A stretch of 34,847 nucleotides of DNA, from assembly GCA_017555595.1 (NCBI GenBank), contig JAFZGC010000046.1, forward strand, positions 1 to 34,847. Direction: 5' to 3'. The stretch comes from Paludibacteraceae bacterium. GTDB lineage: Bacteria; Bacteroidota; Bacteroidia; Bacteroidales; Paludibacteraceae. Below, in pieces: positions 23,886-33,466 of this stretch. Below the pieces are notes generated by a model. It searched no databases. It was not told where the DNA came from and saw nothing but the letters and a program-made list of their open reading frames with translations. Numbering within the stretch: position 1 is the stretch's first letter; every line of letters begins with the position of its first letter. Made by a program: the position numbers and the translations under genes.

Positions 23886-25696
23886 CAGTTTATAGTTTAA
23901 AGGCGAGGGTGTTGAAACGCTATTTTCTAATATTATTTCTGTGTATTACCTCATGGTCTATGGCACAACATATCCCTGTGCCATTGACTCATACGCGCGT
24001 GTATGATTTTTTGGATGAACTCATCACAGATGGTGTTATCACCCACCAAACGGCTGTTAAACCCTATACACGTAGTCAAGTGGCAACTATGCTGGAGCAG
24101 GCACAATGGGCTGATACGTTGTTGAATAAACGTCAGAAAGCAGATTTGTATTTCTACCTCAATGAGTTTGCTTTGGAACGCGATACAATGGTCAATAACT
24201 ATGTGCAATACACCGACCATAGTACTTTCTCTCTCTCGTTAGCAGAACCACAGTTTAGTTACAAGTCGGCAAATGACCAGTTCAAGATGCGTTTGCGTCC
24301 TATATTGGGTGCTAATATGGATATTAGCCAGAAAGGTGTAATCTTGCAACGTTGGTGGGGGGCTGAATTGCAGATGGATATTGCTAATCACTTGAGTATA
24401 TGGGGTAGTTTGCGAGATAATTCATGGAGTGGTAATTGGTTGAGTGATACCTATTTCCCAACTTCAAGCGATAAGATTTACGGTGCTCGTATTCATTATG
24501 GTGCCTCTGGGCAACAGCCTGCGTTGAGCAATATTTGTGGAGTTCAATATAAGGAAGCGAATTACGGAGGAGACTTCTCTGACTCGAAAGGCGGAATCAG
24601 TCTATACACATGGTGGGGTAGTATAGGTATTCAACGTGAGAATATTCGTTGGGGTGATGCGTATTATTGTTCGAATATATTGTCTGGCAATTCGCCTGCA
24701 GCGCCTATGATTACGCTGCAACTAACTCCATGCAAATGGTTTCAATTCGATTATTTCCATGCATGGCTTGTGTCGAATGTATTGGACACTACCTATTTCT
24801 ATCTGGAAAATAGTACCAATACTGCTCAGCCAACGCTGAATTATCGACCATATAACAAGTTCATGGCGGCAAATATGTTCACGTTCATACCAATCAAACA
24901 GTTGTCGTTCTCCTTTGGTAACTCCATTATCTATGCAGAACAAACGATTCAAGCTGCTTATCTGATACCCATTGCATTTTATAAGTCGCTAGACCACTTG
25001 CTTACAAAAGGGGTGCGCACACAAAACCAAAATTCGCAGGCTTTCTTATCTGTGTCGGTTCGACCTGTGAATCACCTGCATGTCTATGGATCTGCGTTTA
25101 TTGATGAGGTAAAGTTTACGCGTTTCAAACCAAGTAATCCTGAAAATAATCCTATTTCCTATTTGGTAGGTTTCAATTGGAGTGGGTGGCCAATCAAAGG
25201 ACTGAGCTTAAAGGGTGAGTTTGTGCGTTCGTACATAGCTAATTACATCCACTCTATAAAGGTGTTGGATTATACATCTAATAGTTGGAATATGGGGCAT
25301 TATATGGGTGATAACGCGCAATCTATCTATGCAGAATTAGCTTATCGTCCAGTGAGAGGATTGTTGTTGAAGATGAGTTATACCAATGATATGAAATATA
25401 ATTCCTATTCATATTTGCGAGATAATATAGGTCAAACGATTTCGCAAAAACCATTTGACCATTGCATATATCGCAATGACGAAGTGCGATTTGATGGGGT
25501 GTATGAGGCTCATCCGAATATGTATCTCACGCTATCTGTGGGGTATAACAACGCACGAGGATTTGATAATTTGAAGGAAAATCCATTACCAAGTGAAGAT
25601 ATTGGTAATGCACAACATTATTTAGATAAGTTCTGCCCACTGTACTATCAAGGCAAGAACTTTACTGTTTCAGCAGCATTCAGTTTTGGCTTTTAA
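23882..25696 (+). CDS. Outer-membrane protein of Wzi/RemB type
   Basis: This 604-residue exported protein starts at GTG 23882, overlapping the previous stop by 4 bases. The first residues form a signal peptide ending SWSMAQ. A short N-terminal helical part (VYDFLDELITDGVITHQTAV, TRSQVATMLEQA) precedes a long run of beta-strands. ENIRWGDAYYCSNILSGNSP, then APMITLQLTPCKWFQFDYFH, resembles the capsule-assembly Wzi family and gliding protein RemB. It ends with a strand, FTVSAAFSFGF, typical for BAM-inserted barrels. Wzi binds or anchors capsule at the surface, which fits the flanking sugar transferase and glycosyltransferase. An alternative GTG at 23909 would shorten the N-terminus by 9 residues. 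Confidence 0.75.
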   Translation: MTVYSLKARVLKRYFLILFLCITSWSMAQHIPVPLTHTRVYDFLDELITDGVITHQTAVKPYTRSQVATMLEQAQWADTLLNKRQKADLYFYLNEFALERDTMVNNYVQYTDHSTFSLSLAEPQFSYKSANDQFKMRLRPILGANMDISQKGVILQRWWGAELQMDIANHLSIWGSLRDNSWSGNWLSDTYFPTSSDKIYGARIHYGASGQQPALSNICGVQYKEANYGGDFSDSKGGISLYTWWGSIGIQRENIRWGDAYYCSNILSGNSPAAPMITLQLTPCKWFQFDYFHAWLVSNVLDTTYFYLENSTNTAQPTLNYRPYNKFMAANMFTFIPIKQLSFSFGNSIIYAEQTIQAAYLIPIAFYKSLDHLLTKGVRTQNQNSQAFLSVSVRPVNHLHVYGSAFIDEVKFTRFKPSNPENNPISYLVGFNWSGWPIKGLSLKGEFVRSYIANYIHSIKVLDYTSNSWNMGHYMGDNAQSIYAELAYRPVRGLLLKMSYTNDMKYNSYSYLRDNIGQTISQKPFDHCIYRNDEVRFDGVYEAHPNMYLTLSVGYNNARGFDNLKENPLPSEDIGNAQHYLDKFCPLYYQGKNFTVSAAFSFGF

Positions 25697-25737
25697 CTCT
25701 AAACATTAAATAGTAGCGAAGCGTCCACTAAACAAAA

Positions 25738-26763
25738 ATGACATGCAGTGTAATCATATTAAATTGGAATGGTGAAGCGATGTTACGTCGTTTCTTACCT
25801 ACGGTTATTGCTCATACACAGTCGGATGGGGTCGAGATTGTAGTGGCAGATAATGGTTCTACCGATGGTTCGTTGCTATATCTGCGTACACAAGCGGTAC
25901 GTGTCATTGAGTTGGGGAAGAACTTGGGTTTTGCAGAAGGCTATAATCGTGCTATTGCTCAGGTAGATGCTGAGTATGTCGTACTGCTTAATTCCGATAT
26001 TGAGGTTACGCATGGCTGGTTAGACACCTTATTATCATACATGCGCACGCACGCGAATGTGGCAGCTGTACAGCCTAAGGTGCTGAGTTGGCATTCGAAA
26101 GAGGATGTGTTGGCTGGGAAATTTCAAAAAGTGCGTTTTGAACATGCTGGCGCGGCGGGTGGTATGATTGATTGCTTGGGTTATCCTTATTGTCGTGGGC
26201 GTTTTTTAACACATTTGGAGGAGGATAATGGTCAATACGATCAGACTGTTCCTATTTTTTGGGCATCGGGTGCATGCTTGTTGATTAGCCGTGAGGTGTA
26301 TATGCAGGTGGGAGGATTGGATGCTGAGTTTTTTGCTCATCAAGAGGAGATAGACCTATGTTGGCGATTAAATAGTCGTGGCTACAAAGTGATGGTAGTA
26401 CCGCAGTCGGTGGTCTATCATGTGGGAGGCGGTACGTTGGGGTATGAGAATCCAAGAAAGACTTTTCTCAATTTCCGTAACAATTTGTTGATGCTTTATA
26501 AGAATCTTCCTATAGGAAAATGGCTATTAGTGATGCTGATTCGCCTGCCACTGGACTATGTGGCAGCTCTGCAAATGCTATTGAATGGTAAGTGGATGAA
26601 TTTCAAAGCAGTATGGCAAGCAAGATGCGCCTTTTGGAGGTTGCGAACGAGATATGTAAACGTAAGAGAAAGTAATCTTCGCAAAGCAAAAACTGCATAT
26701 CCAGCCACAATTTGCAGACGAAGTATCATCGTTGACTACTATCTATTAGGAAAAAGAAAATAA
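25738..26763 (+). CDS. Family-2 glycosyltransferase
   Basis: This 341-residue cytoplasmic or membrane-associated transferase has the GT2 fold: SVIILNWNGE at the start, VVADNGSTDGS, YVVLLNSDIEVT (the DxD-like metal site is NSD), FWASGACLLISREVY and EEIDLCWRLNSRGYKV. A hydrophobic stretch near 260 (KWLLVMLIRLPLDYVAALQM) suggests membrane contact. Rhamnosyltransferase-like members are similar, but the sugar cannot be told. It follows the Wzi/RemB-like gene by 41 bases, which contain AGCGAAGCGTCC, resembling the rlmN repeat core. It ends the envelope operon; the next promoter begins 19 bases after its stop, and I see no terminator hairpin between them. Confidence 0.93.
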   Translation: MTCSVIILNWNGEAMLRRFLPTVIAHTQSDGVEIVVADNGSTDGSLLYLRTQAVRVIELGKNLGFAEGYNRAIAQVDAEYVVLLNSDIEVTHGWLDTLLSYMRTHANVAAVQPKVLSWHSKEDVLAGKFQKVRFEHAGAAGGMIDCLGYPYCRGRFLTHLEEDNGQYDQTVPIFWASGACLLISREVYMQVGGLDAEFFAHQEEIDLCWRLNSRGYKVMVVPQSVVYHVGGGTLGYENPRKTFLNFRNNLLMLYKNLPIGKWLLVMLIRLPLDYVAALQMLLNGKWMNFKAVWQARCAFWRLRTRYVNVRESNLRKAKTAYPATICRRSIIVDYYLLGKRK

Positions 26764-26781
26764 TTTTTTTGTATGAAATAT

Positions 26782-26812
26782 TTGCATATGTCATAAAAAA
26801 GTACTACCTTTG
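26782..26812 (+). promoter_or_regulatory. Bacteroidota-type promoter for rimP-nusA-infB
   Basis: TTG at 26782-26784, 20 bases, TACCTTTG at 26805-26812. Transcription would start near 26816-26820, just before the leader hairpin. Confidence 0.85.
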
Positions 26813-26820
26813 CAGCGAAA

Positions 26821-26871
26821 ATGAATGAGGGGACCCGAAAAGGTTCCCTCAATTTTATGAAAATAAGATGA
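26821..26871 (+). promoter_or_regulatory. rimP leader with hairpin and possible 16-codon leader peptide
   Basis: GAGGG plus ACC (26827-26835) pairs with GGT plus CCCTC (26842-26850), each arm with one unpaired base, around a CGAAAA-type loop, at the very 5' end of the transcript. The same bases can be read as a short frame from ATG 26821 (MNEGTRKGSLNFMKIR, stop TGA 26869-26871) that overlaps the rimP ATG by ATGA. Whether it is translated is unknown. Confidence 0.4.
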
Positions 26872-27338
26872 TGATGGATAAACAACTAATACAAAATCTC
26901 GTAGAAGAGAAACTACAAGGTGCTGGTTATGAATTAATAACCTTGAAGATAAGTGCGCAAAATGACATCCTTATAGAGGTGGATAAACTTGAAGGCGTGG
27001 ATGTGGAGTTTTGTGCGGAGCTCAACCACTATCTTGTAGAGCAATTGGATGCGCAAGGCATTGAGGATTATTCACTTGAGGTGGGTAGTGTGAGTCTTAC
27101 AGATCCTTTTAGGACCAAGATGCAATACCAGAAGCACCTCAACCATGATGTAGAGGTACTCGCTGCTGACGGCAAGAAGTATCGTGGCACTTTGGTGAGC
27201 GTGGATGAAGAGAGTTTTGCGATTGAAACCGAAGTGATGGTGGCGGTAGAGGGCAAGAAACGTAAGCAAAAAGAGATTCAAACCCTTACCTACGCTTATG
27301 ATGGTGTGAAATACACCAAGTACGATTTGAAATTTTAA
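26868..27338 (+). CDS. rimP: Ribosome maturation factor RimP
   Basis: This 156-residue protein is needed for maturation of the 30S ribosomal subunit. The fold is recognised by the N-terminal alpha/beta part (NDILIEVDKLEGVDVEFCAE and the family's LEVGSVSLTDPF, where many members have LEVSSPGLDRPL) and a C-terminal SH3-like barrel (DGKKYRGTLVSVDEESFAIE). Three consecutive ATG codons begin the frame; I use the first, but any could serve. It leads the classic rimP-nusA-infB order. The next gene follows after 45 bases. Confidence 0.93.
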   Translation: MMMDKQLIQNLVEEKLQGAGYELITLKISAQNDILIEVDKLEGVDVEFCAELNHYLVEQLDAQGIEDYSLEVGSVSLTDPFRTKMQYQKHLNHDVEVLAADGKKYRGTLVSVDEESFAIETEVMVAVEGKKRKQKEIQTLTYAYDGVKYTKYDLKF

Positions 27339-27383
27339 TGACATTAATGTCCTTACTTGAATAAATATTAAAACAAAATAAAA

Positions 27384-28640
27384 ATGGCTATTAAAAAACA
27401 AGATTCAATCAACTTGATTGACATTTTCTCAGAGTTCAAAGAACTCAAAAACATTGACCGCCAAACGTTTATCAACGTGTTGGAGGACTCTTTCCGCAAT
27501 GTGATTACCAAAATGTATGGTACCGATGCGAACTACGATGTGATTATTAACCCTGACAAGGGTGACCTCGAGATCTACCGCAACCGCCTCGTAATGGAAG
27601 ATGATGATGTGGCTAATCCAGACACACAAATTGCGCTTTCTGAGGCACTATTGCTTGATGATGAGGCTGAAGTGGGCGAGGAAGTAACCGACAAAGTGGA
27701 GTTCGCTTCATTCGGTCGCCGTATGATCTTGAACCTCCGCCAAACCCTTGCAAGCCGTATCTTGGATCTTCAAAAGGAGAACCTCTACTTGCGCTATAGC
27801 GAGATGCTGGGTCAAGTGGTGAGCGGCGAATTGTACCAAGTATGGAAGAAAGAGATGTTGCTTCTTGACGAGGAGGGTAACGAACTTTATTTGCCAAAGC
27901 AAAACCAAATCCCAACCGACTTCTACCGCAAAGGTGATACCGTTCGCGCGGTGGTTGTGCAAGTAGATAACAAGAACCAAAACCCTAAAATCATCCTTTC
28001 TCGTACTTCTCCATTGTTCTTGCAACGTCTTTTCGAGCAAGAGGTACCAGAGGTGCATGATGGTCTGATCGCTATCAAGAATATCGCTCGTATCCCAGGC
28101 GAGCGCGCTAAAGTAGCTGTAGAGTCCTTCGACGACCGCATCGATCCTGTAGGCGCGTGCGTGGGTATCAAGGGTGCGCGTATTCATGGTATCGTACGTG
28201 AACTTCGCAACGAAAACATCGACGTAATCCACTATACCTCTAACATCAATCTCTATATCCAACGTGCCTTGGCTCCAGCTAAGATTTCTTCTATGACTGT
28301 CAACGAAGAGGAGAAGAAAGTGGATGTGTATTTGCAACCAGACGAGGTGTCATTGGCTATCGGTAAGGGTGGCTACAACATCAAGTTGGCAAGCATGCTT
28401 ACTGGCTACCAAATCGACGTATATCGTGAGATGGACGAGGCAGATAGCGAGGATATCTATTTGGATGAGTTTAACGACGAGATCGAGCAATGGGTTCTCG
28501 ATGCATTCAAGGCTATTGGTTTGGATACCGCAAAAGCAGTTTTGGGTGTAGAGCGTGCCGAGTTGATTAAGCGCGTTGACCTCGAGGAGGAGACTATCGA
28601 CGAGGTAATCAGCATCCTAGCAGCTGAATTTGAAGAGTAA
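27384..28640 (+). CDS. nusA: Transcription termination/antitermination factor NusA
   Basis: NusA binds RNA polymerase and nascent RNA and modulates pausing, termination and antitermination. It has 418 residues: the N-terminal polymerase-binding domain (about 1-130), an S1 domain (about 130-200, FYRKGDTVRAVVVQVDN), and two KH domains with GxxG loops at about 257 (GACVGIKGARI) and 325 (LAIGKGGYNIKL). The short acidic C-terminal region (EETIDEVISILAAEFEE) replaces the long acidic repeats of E. coli NusA, as is usual in this phylum. It uses many C-ending codons compared with the envelope genes upstream, which suggests high expression. infB starts 63 bases later. Confidence 0.97.
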   Translation: MAIKKQDSINLIDIFSEFKELKNIDRQTFINVLEDSFRNVITKMYGTDANYDVIINPDKGDLEIYRNRLVMEDDDVANPDTQIALSEALLLDDEAEVGEEVTDKVEFASFGRRMILNLRQTLASRILDLQKENLYLRYSEMLGQVVSGELYQVWKKEMLLLDEEGNELYLPKQNQIPTDFYRKGDTVRAVVVQVDNKNQNPKIILSRTSPLFLQRLFEQEVPEVHDGLIAIKNIARIPGERAKVAVESFDDRIDPVGACVGIKGARIHGIVRELRNENIDVIHYTSNINLYIQRALAPAKISSMTVNEEEKKVDVYLQPDEVSLAIGKGGYNIKLASMLTGYQIDVYREMDEADSEDIYLDEFNDEIEQWVLDAFKAIGLDTAKAVLGVERAELIKRVDLEEETIDEVISILAAEFEE

Positions 28641-28660
28641 TTGAACCCACATTACCCTTA

Positions 28661-28687
28661 GAACTTTTAAAACTTTTAGAACTTTTT
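28661..28687. repeat. Three 9-bp tandem repeats before infB
   Basis: GAACTTTTA, AAACTTTTA and GAACTTTTT follow each other directly, ending 16 bases before the infB ATG. This is a low-complexity T-rich leader between nusA and infB. Confidence 0.65.
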
Positions 28688-28703
28688 TAACAATAGATAA
28701 ATT

Positions 28704-31466
28704 ATGCCAATTAAACTTATCAAAGCTTGTAAAGAATTAAACATCGGCATGTCCACCGCCGTGGAATTCTGTAAAAAGCAGGGTAAGGAAATCGCTACGG
28801 ACCCGAATACCCGTATCGAGGACGACTTGTACCTACTGCTTGCTAAAGAATTCAACAAGGATATGGCGTTGAAGTTAGAAGCAGAGCGTCAAGCACAAGA
28901 GCGTCAAGAGCGCGAGATTCCTAAATCTGTGGCAGTAGAAAAGCCTCAGGTAGAGCATATCCCTACTGAGGTGCCTAAACCGAAGGTGCTAGGCACTATC
29001 GACCTTGATGCAGATAAAAAGCGCAAAGCAGAGGAAGAAGCAGCTCGCAAAGCTGCCGAGGAGGCACGCAAGGCAGAAGAAGCGCGCATCGCTGCTGAAA
29101 AAGCGGCTGCAAAAGCTAAAGCAGAGGCTGAAGCGAAAGCAAAAGCAGAAGCCGAGGCAAAGAAAGCTGCAGAAGCTGCTAAGGTCGCAGAAAAAGTAGA
29201 GGAGCCTGTACAAGAAGAGGAGAAGGAGGAGGAAATATTCCGTCTCGGTAAACCTGTGCTCAAAAATGCGCCTAAGGTATTGGGTAAGATTGATTTGAGC
29301 AGTATCAACCAAGCTACTCACCCAACCAAGAAAACCAAAGAGGAGAAGCGCAAAGAGCGTGAAGCACGTGAGCAACAACGCAAAGCCAACAAACCAGCTG
29401 CAAACAATAATAACGCTGGCGGCAAGGCTGCTGATGCTCCTAAAGATGGCGAGAAACGCAAGCGTGAGCGCATCAAACAAAATAAGGTGGACGTAAATGA
29501 TGCGCGTAACCAAAAACCTCAAAAGAAGAATAATAAACAGAAGGGCTTCAAGGTGGAGGTGGATGATGAGGCAGTACAACGCCAAATCAAGGAGACTATC
29601 CAACGTCTCCAAGGCAACAAGGGCAAGAGTACTACCAGCAAGCACAAACGTGAGCGTCGCGAGTTAGAACGCGAGAAAATGGCGCAAGAGCGTGCTGCCG
29701 AGCAAGAGCAAAGCAAAGTGCTCAAGCTCACCGAGTTTGTGACCGCCAATGACCTCGCCGTGATGATGAATGTGCCTGTGACCAAGGTCATCGGTACCTG
29801 TATGATGCTCGGTGTGATGGTAAGTATCAACCAGCGTCTTGATGCAGAAACCATCAACCTTGTGGCAGAGGAGTTTGGCTTCTCTACTGAGTTTGTATCG
29901 GCAGAGGTGGTAGAGGAAATCAATGCAGATGAGGTAGTTAACGACGAGGATATCGTGCCACGCTGTCCAATCGTGACTGTCATGGGTCACGTAGACCATG
30001 GTAAGACTTCGCTCCTCGACCATATCCGTAACGCTAACGTGATTGCTGGTGAGGCAGGTGGTATTACCCAACACATCGGAGCATACAACGTGCAACTCAA
30101 GAATGGTCAGCACATCACCTTCCTCGATACCCCTGGTCACGAGGCATTTACCGCCATGCGTGCACGTGGTGCTAAGGTGACAGATATCGCGATCATCATC
30201 GTGGCTGCCGACGATGCAGTCATGCCACAGACCATCGAGGCTATTAACCACGCACAAGCAGCGGGTGTACCTATGATCTTTGCTATCAACAAGTGCGATA
30301 AGCCTACTGCTAACCCAGAGAAGATCAAGGAGCAATTATCCGGTATGAACATCCTTGTAGAGGACTGGGGTGGTAGCTATCAATGTCAACATATCTCTGC
30401 AAAGAAGGGCGAAGGTGTCTTTGAGTTGCTCGAAAAGGTACTTCTTGAGGCCGAGATGCTTGAACTCAAGGCTAATCCTAAGCGACGTGCCAAAGGTTCT
30501 ATTATCGAGTCTTCGCTTGATAAAGGTCGTGGCTATGTGGCTACAATCTTGGTGCAAGATGGTACACTCCATCACGGAGATATCGTGTTGGCGGGTGTTA
30601 ACCATGGTAAGATCAAGGCTATGTTCAACGAGCGTGGACAACGCATCCAACAAGCTCTCCCTGGCGAGCCATGTCTTATCCTCGGTCTCAACGGTGCACC
30701 TCAAGCGGGTGATGAGTTCAATGTGATGGCTACCGAGCAAGAGGCACGTGAGATTGCTAACAAACGTGAGCAATTGCAACGTGAGATGTCGCTCCGTACC
30801 AAGAAACACCTTGGTTTGGACGAGATCGGTCGTCGTTTGGCTATTGGCGACTTCAAAGAGCTTAACATCATCGTTAAAGGTGACGTGGACGGCTCTGTGG
30901 AGGCACTCAAAGACTCGCTCATCAAGCTCTCTACCGAGAATATCCAAGTCAATGTTATCCACGGTGCTGTGGGTGCTATCTCTGACTCCGATGTCCTCTT
31001 GGCTGCTGCTTCTGATGCTATCATCGTCGGCTTCAATGTCCGTCCTACTAGCACAGCCCGCAAGATGGCAGAGAACGAGGAGGTGGATATCCGTATTTAT
31101 TCTATCATCTACGATACTATCAACGAGATCAAGTCTGCTATGGCAGGTATGCTTTCGCCAGAGATCAAGGAGGAGATCACTGCTACCCTCGAGGTATTGC
31201 AAACCTTCCGTATCTCCAAGGTGGGTACTATCGCAGGTTGTATCGTGCGTGAGGGTAAAGCTAAACGTGCTAACAAATGCCGCGTGATCCGTGATGGTAT
31301 TGTTATCCATACGGGTGAGCTCTCTTCGCTCAAGCATGGTAAGGATGATATCAAGGAGGCAGGTCTCAACATGGAGTGCGGTTTGAGCATCAAGAGCTAC
31401 AATGATATTGTAGAGGGCGACCTCATCGAGACCTTCGAGCAAATCGAGGTTGCGAAGACCTTGTAA
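28704..31466 (+). CDS. infB: Translation initiation factor IF-2
   Basis: This GTPase brings fMet-tRNA to the 30S subunit and promotes subunit joining. It has 920 residues: an N-terminal IF2_N-like helix bundle ([20 protein letters not shown]), a long charged Ala/Lys/Glu-rich linker (about 70-300), a second IF2_N-like module (about 340-400), and the G domain with G1 GHVDHGKT at about 428, DTPGH near 475 and NKCD near 529. Domain II follows, then the C-terminal tRNA-binding part ending [17 protein letters not shown]. It ends the operon and is followed by a strong hairpin terminator. The Ala/Lys/Glu linker ([20 protein letters not shown]) is low-complexity and differs in length between relatives. 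Confidence 0.98.
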   Translation: MPIKLIKACKELNIGMSTAVEFCKKQGKEIATDPNTRIEDDLYLLLAKEFNKDMALKLEAERQAQERQEREIPKSVAVEKPQVEHIPTEVPKPKVLGTIDLDADKKRKAEEEAARKAAEEARKAEEARIAAEKAAAKAKAEAEAKAKAEAEAKKAAEAAKVAEKVEEPVQEEEKEEEIFRLGKPVLKNAPKVLGKIDLSSINQATHPTKKTKEEKRKEREAREQQRKANKPAANNNNAGGKAADAPKDGEKRKRERIKQNKVDVNDARNQKPQKKNNKQKGFKVEVDDEAVQRQIKETIQRLQGNKGKSTTSKHKRERRELEREKMAQERAAEQEQSKVLKLTEFVTANDLAVMMNVPVTKVIGTCMMLGVMVSINQRLDAETINLVAEEFGFSTEFVSAEVVEEINADEVVNDEDIVPRCPIVTVMGHVDHGKTSLLDHIRNANVIAGEAGGITQHIGAYNVQLKNGQHITFLDTPGHEAFTAMRARGAKVTDIAIIIVAADDAVMPQTIEAINHAQAAGVPMIFAINKCDKPTANPEKIKEQLSGMNILVEDWGGSYQCQHISAKKGEGVFELLEKVLLEAEMLELKANPKRRAKGSIIESSLDKGRGYVATILVQDGTLHHGDIVLAGVNHGKIKAMFNERGQRIQQALPGEPCLILGLNGAPQAGDEFNVMATEQEAREIANKREQLQREMSLRTKKHLGLDEIGRRLAIGDFKELNIIVKGDVDGSVEALKDSLIKLSTENIQVNVIHGAVGAISDSDVLLAAASDAIIVGFNVRPTSTARKMAENEEVDIRIYSIIYDTINEIKSAMAGMLSPEIKEEITATLEVLQTFRISKVGTIAGCIVREGKAKRANKCRVIRDGIVIHTGELSSLKHGKDDIKEAGLNMECGLSIKSYNDIVEGDLIETFEQIEVAKTL

Positions 31467-31503
31467 AAATAACAAGAAAGTCCGGTCGTCCTGGACAATC
31501 CAC

Positions 31504-31549
31504 AAAATAAACCAATCGCATCTCTTTCGAGGTGCGATTGGTTTATTTT
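31504..31549. terminator. Strong bidirectional terminator between infB and the Na/Pi transporter
   Basis: AAAATAAACCAATCGCA (31504-31520) pairs exactly with TGCGATTGGTTTATTTT (31533-31549), and the loop can extend the stem with CTC/GAG. A and T tracts flank it on both sides, so it can stop the infB transcript and, from the other side, the 31636-33336 gene. A weaker inverted repeat, AAGAGAA/TTCTCTT, follows at 31565-31594. Confidence 0.88.
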
Positions 31550-31635
31550 ATACTGTTTGCTAAAAAGAGAAGTTCCACTTAAGGCATTTCTCTTCTTATC
31601 CAGCTATGATAAAACGAACGATTATAACCAATAAG

Positions 31636-33336
31636 TCAATCCTCGCCCACGTGGAGTTGGCGGATGGATTTGGCTACGTTCAAGAAGTGGTCAGCGATAC
31701 GCTCGGTATCAGACGCAAACTCTTGATATACTTGACCTACGCTGGCAGGATAAACGCTATCCATCAAGCGTTGCAAGTGCAGTTTCTCAATAGTTGCTAC
31801 CATATTGTCCACTTGATCTTCATGACGATTCACCTCAATCAGGGCATCAAAATCATGATCCATATAGGTCTTCATCGTAGCTTGATAGAGCGCATCAATA
31901 GTCTCACGCAGTTGATCCACCTCGTAAAGGAGATCCTTAGAGAACTTCTCGTTGAAATTCTTCAGCAATTCTGCATATTCGGTCAAGTTGACTGAATAGT
32001 CACCTACTCGCTCCAAATCACCAATAGTACGGATGGCAGTCGCCAAATAGCGGTTGTCCTCCTCGCTGATAGGCAAGTTGGTGAGTTGCACGATATATGG
32101 GATGAGGTTGCGGTTGAGGAAGTTGAGTTGCTTCTCATTCTCCTGGAACTCTTCCATCTTTTCGAAGTTCACCTCCTTGATAATATCAATAGCGAGATTA
32201 AAGTTGTGGATAGCGATTGCTGCCATGTTCTCTATCTCGAGCTTCACTTGGTTCACCGCAATAACAGGGGTACGGAGCATTTGCTCGTCCACGAAATGGA
32301 AGTGAGGTTGTCCCTCTTGCAATGCCTCGTCCACACGATTCTTCTCTGGGAGAATCTTCGTCACGAGACTTACCAGATAATCCGTCAATGGCAGAATGAT
32401 ACATACCGTGATACAGTTGAAGATAGTATGGAACATCGCCAATTGCAATTGTGGAGCGCCTGGGAACATGGTCTCAAAAATGACGCCATAGTTGAGTGCG
32501 CCCAAAGTAACGAGGTGCATGATCCATGCCGCTATAAGGAAGATGCAGACACCAAAGCAGTTGAACAGCAAATGGATCAGAGCCGTACGCTTTGCATTAA
32601 GACCCGATGTCAAACCTGCAATGATAGCTACTACGCACGAACCGATATTCGAACCCATGGTGAGGTAGATACCTTGGTTGAGCGAGATAAGTCCTGTCAC
32701 CGCCATTGTCAAAGCAATAGAGGTCACTACAGAAGAAGATTGCACAATAGCTGTCAATACTGCGCCAAAGAGCACAAGCATCAATGGGTGTTCTACAGAA
32801 GCAAGGAAGTCCTTGATCTCTTGCAACTTAGCCAATGCGTCCATAGACTTGCTCATCAAGCTAAGACCGACGAACAGCATACCAAAACCAGTGATGATAC
32901 CGCCCCAAGTCTTCCATGTATCTTTCTTAGAGAAGAGTTCAATAAATGCTCCGAGACCTGCGAAAGCAGCAAAAATAACGGTAGTAGATATACCGCCGCC
33001 GCTACTAAGACCGAGGGCTACGATTTGTGCGGTAACGGTAGTACCGATGTTCGCACCATAAATGATTGTAGCCGCTTGCGCCAGTGACATGATGCCCACA
33101 TTCACGAAACCGATGACCATCACGGTCGTGGCACCCGAAGACTGGATAGCAGCTGTGGCTACTGTACCAATACCCACGCCCAACATGCGAGAGTTGGACA
33201 TGCGGGAAAACAGACTTTTAAGGCGGGCACTGCTGGCTGTCTCCAAGTTGGAAGACATCATTTGGCATGCCACCAAGAAAATACCAATACCTGCAATGAG
33301 TTGCAAGATAGCTTGAAGGAGGATAGTTATATCCAT
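31636..33336 (-). CDS. Na+/phosphate cotransporter (NptA/PhoU-type)
   Basis: This 566-residue inner-membrane transporter has two inverted halves marked by the QSS signatures AAIQSSGATTVMVIGFVNVG and AIVQSSSVVTSIALTMAVTG, and about eight to nine membrane helices in residues 1-330. The C-terminal 200 residues are a PhoU-like helical domain (LGDLERVGDYSVNLTEYAEL, DTERIADHFLNVAKSIRQ). The family moves phosphate with sodium. The PhoU-like part probably senses phosphate status or controls activity. The start ATG at 33336 gives a first helix directly (ILLQAILQLIAGIGIFLVAC). I find no TTG-N20-TAnnTTTG promoter upstream; the upstream gap instead holds repeats. A terminator from rubrerythrin separates it from the next gene. 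Confidence 0.93.
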   Translation of the reverse strand: MDITILLQAILQLIAGIGIFLVACQMMSSNLETASSARLKSLFSRMSNSRMLGVGIGTVATAAIQSSGATTVMVIGFVNVGIMSLAQAATIIYGANIGTTVTAQIVALGLSSGGGISTTVIFAAFAGLGAFIELFSKKDTWKTWGGIITGFGMLFVGLSLMSKSMDALAKLQEIKDFLASVEHPLMLVLFGAVLTAIVQSSSVVTSIALTMAVTGLISLNQGIYLTMGSNIGSCVVAIIAGLTSGLNAKRTALIHLLFNCFGVCIFLIAAWIMHLVTLGALNYGVIFETMFPGAPQLQLAMFHTIFNCITVCIILPLTDYLVSLVTKILPEKNRVDEALQEGQPHFHFVDEQMLRTPVIAVNQVKLEIENMAAIAIHNFNLAIDIIKEVNFEKMEEFQENEKQLNFLNRNLIPYIVQLTNLPISEEDNRYLATAIRTIGDLERVGDYSVNLTEYAELLKNFNEKFSKDLLYEVDQLRETIDALYQATMKTYMDHDFDALIEVNRHEDQVDNMVATIEKLHLQRLMDSVYPASVGQVYQEFASDTERIADHFLNVAKSIRQLHVGED

Positions 33337-33367
33337 ACTTTAAATAGTGTTCAATGGCGCAAACGCG

Positions 33368-33455
33368 CCGTTTAGAATTGTGTTGTGTTGTATAGGATCG
33401 TTTAGAGTAGTATCGGGTTGTATAGTGTTGTATAGTGTTGTATTGTTCTAAACGG
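33368..33455. repeat. Inverted repeat enclosing an array of 10-bp units
   Basis: CCGTTTAGAA (33368-33377) and TTCTAAACGG (33446-33455) are exact reverse complements. Between them the unit GTTGTATAGT is repeated with period 10: two exact copies plus a close variant at 33417-33446 and degenerate units back to about 33387. It lies upstream of the Na/Pi transporter gene. Confidence 0.8.
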
Positions 33456-33466
33456 TCCTAAATGTA

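Noticed and set aside
30336..31505. Minus-strand open frame of 389 codons opposite infB
   Set aside because: The composition is His/Asp/Leu-rich shadow sequence of IF-2, with no recognisable domain or promoter.
32086..33087. Plus-strand open frame of 333 codons opposite the Na/Pi transporter
   Set aside because: It is antisense to conserved QSS transporter motifs and its own translation is low-complexity and unfamiliar.
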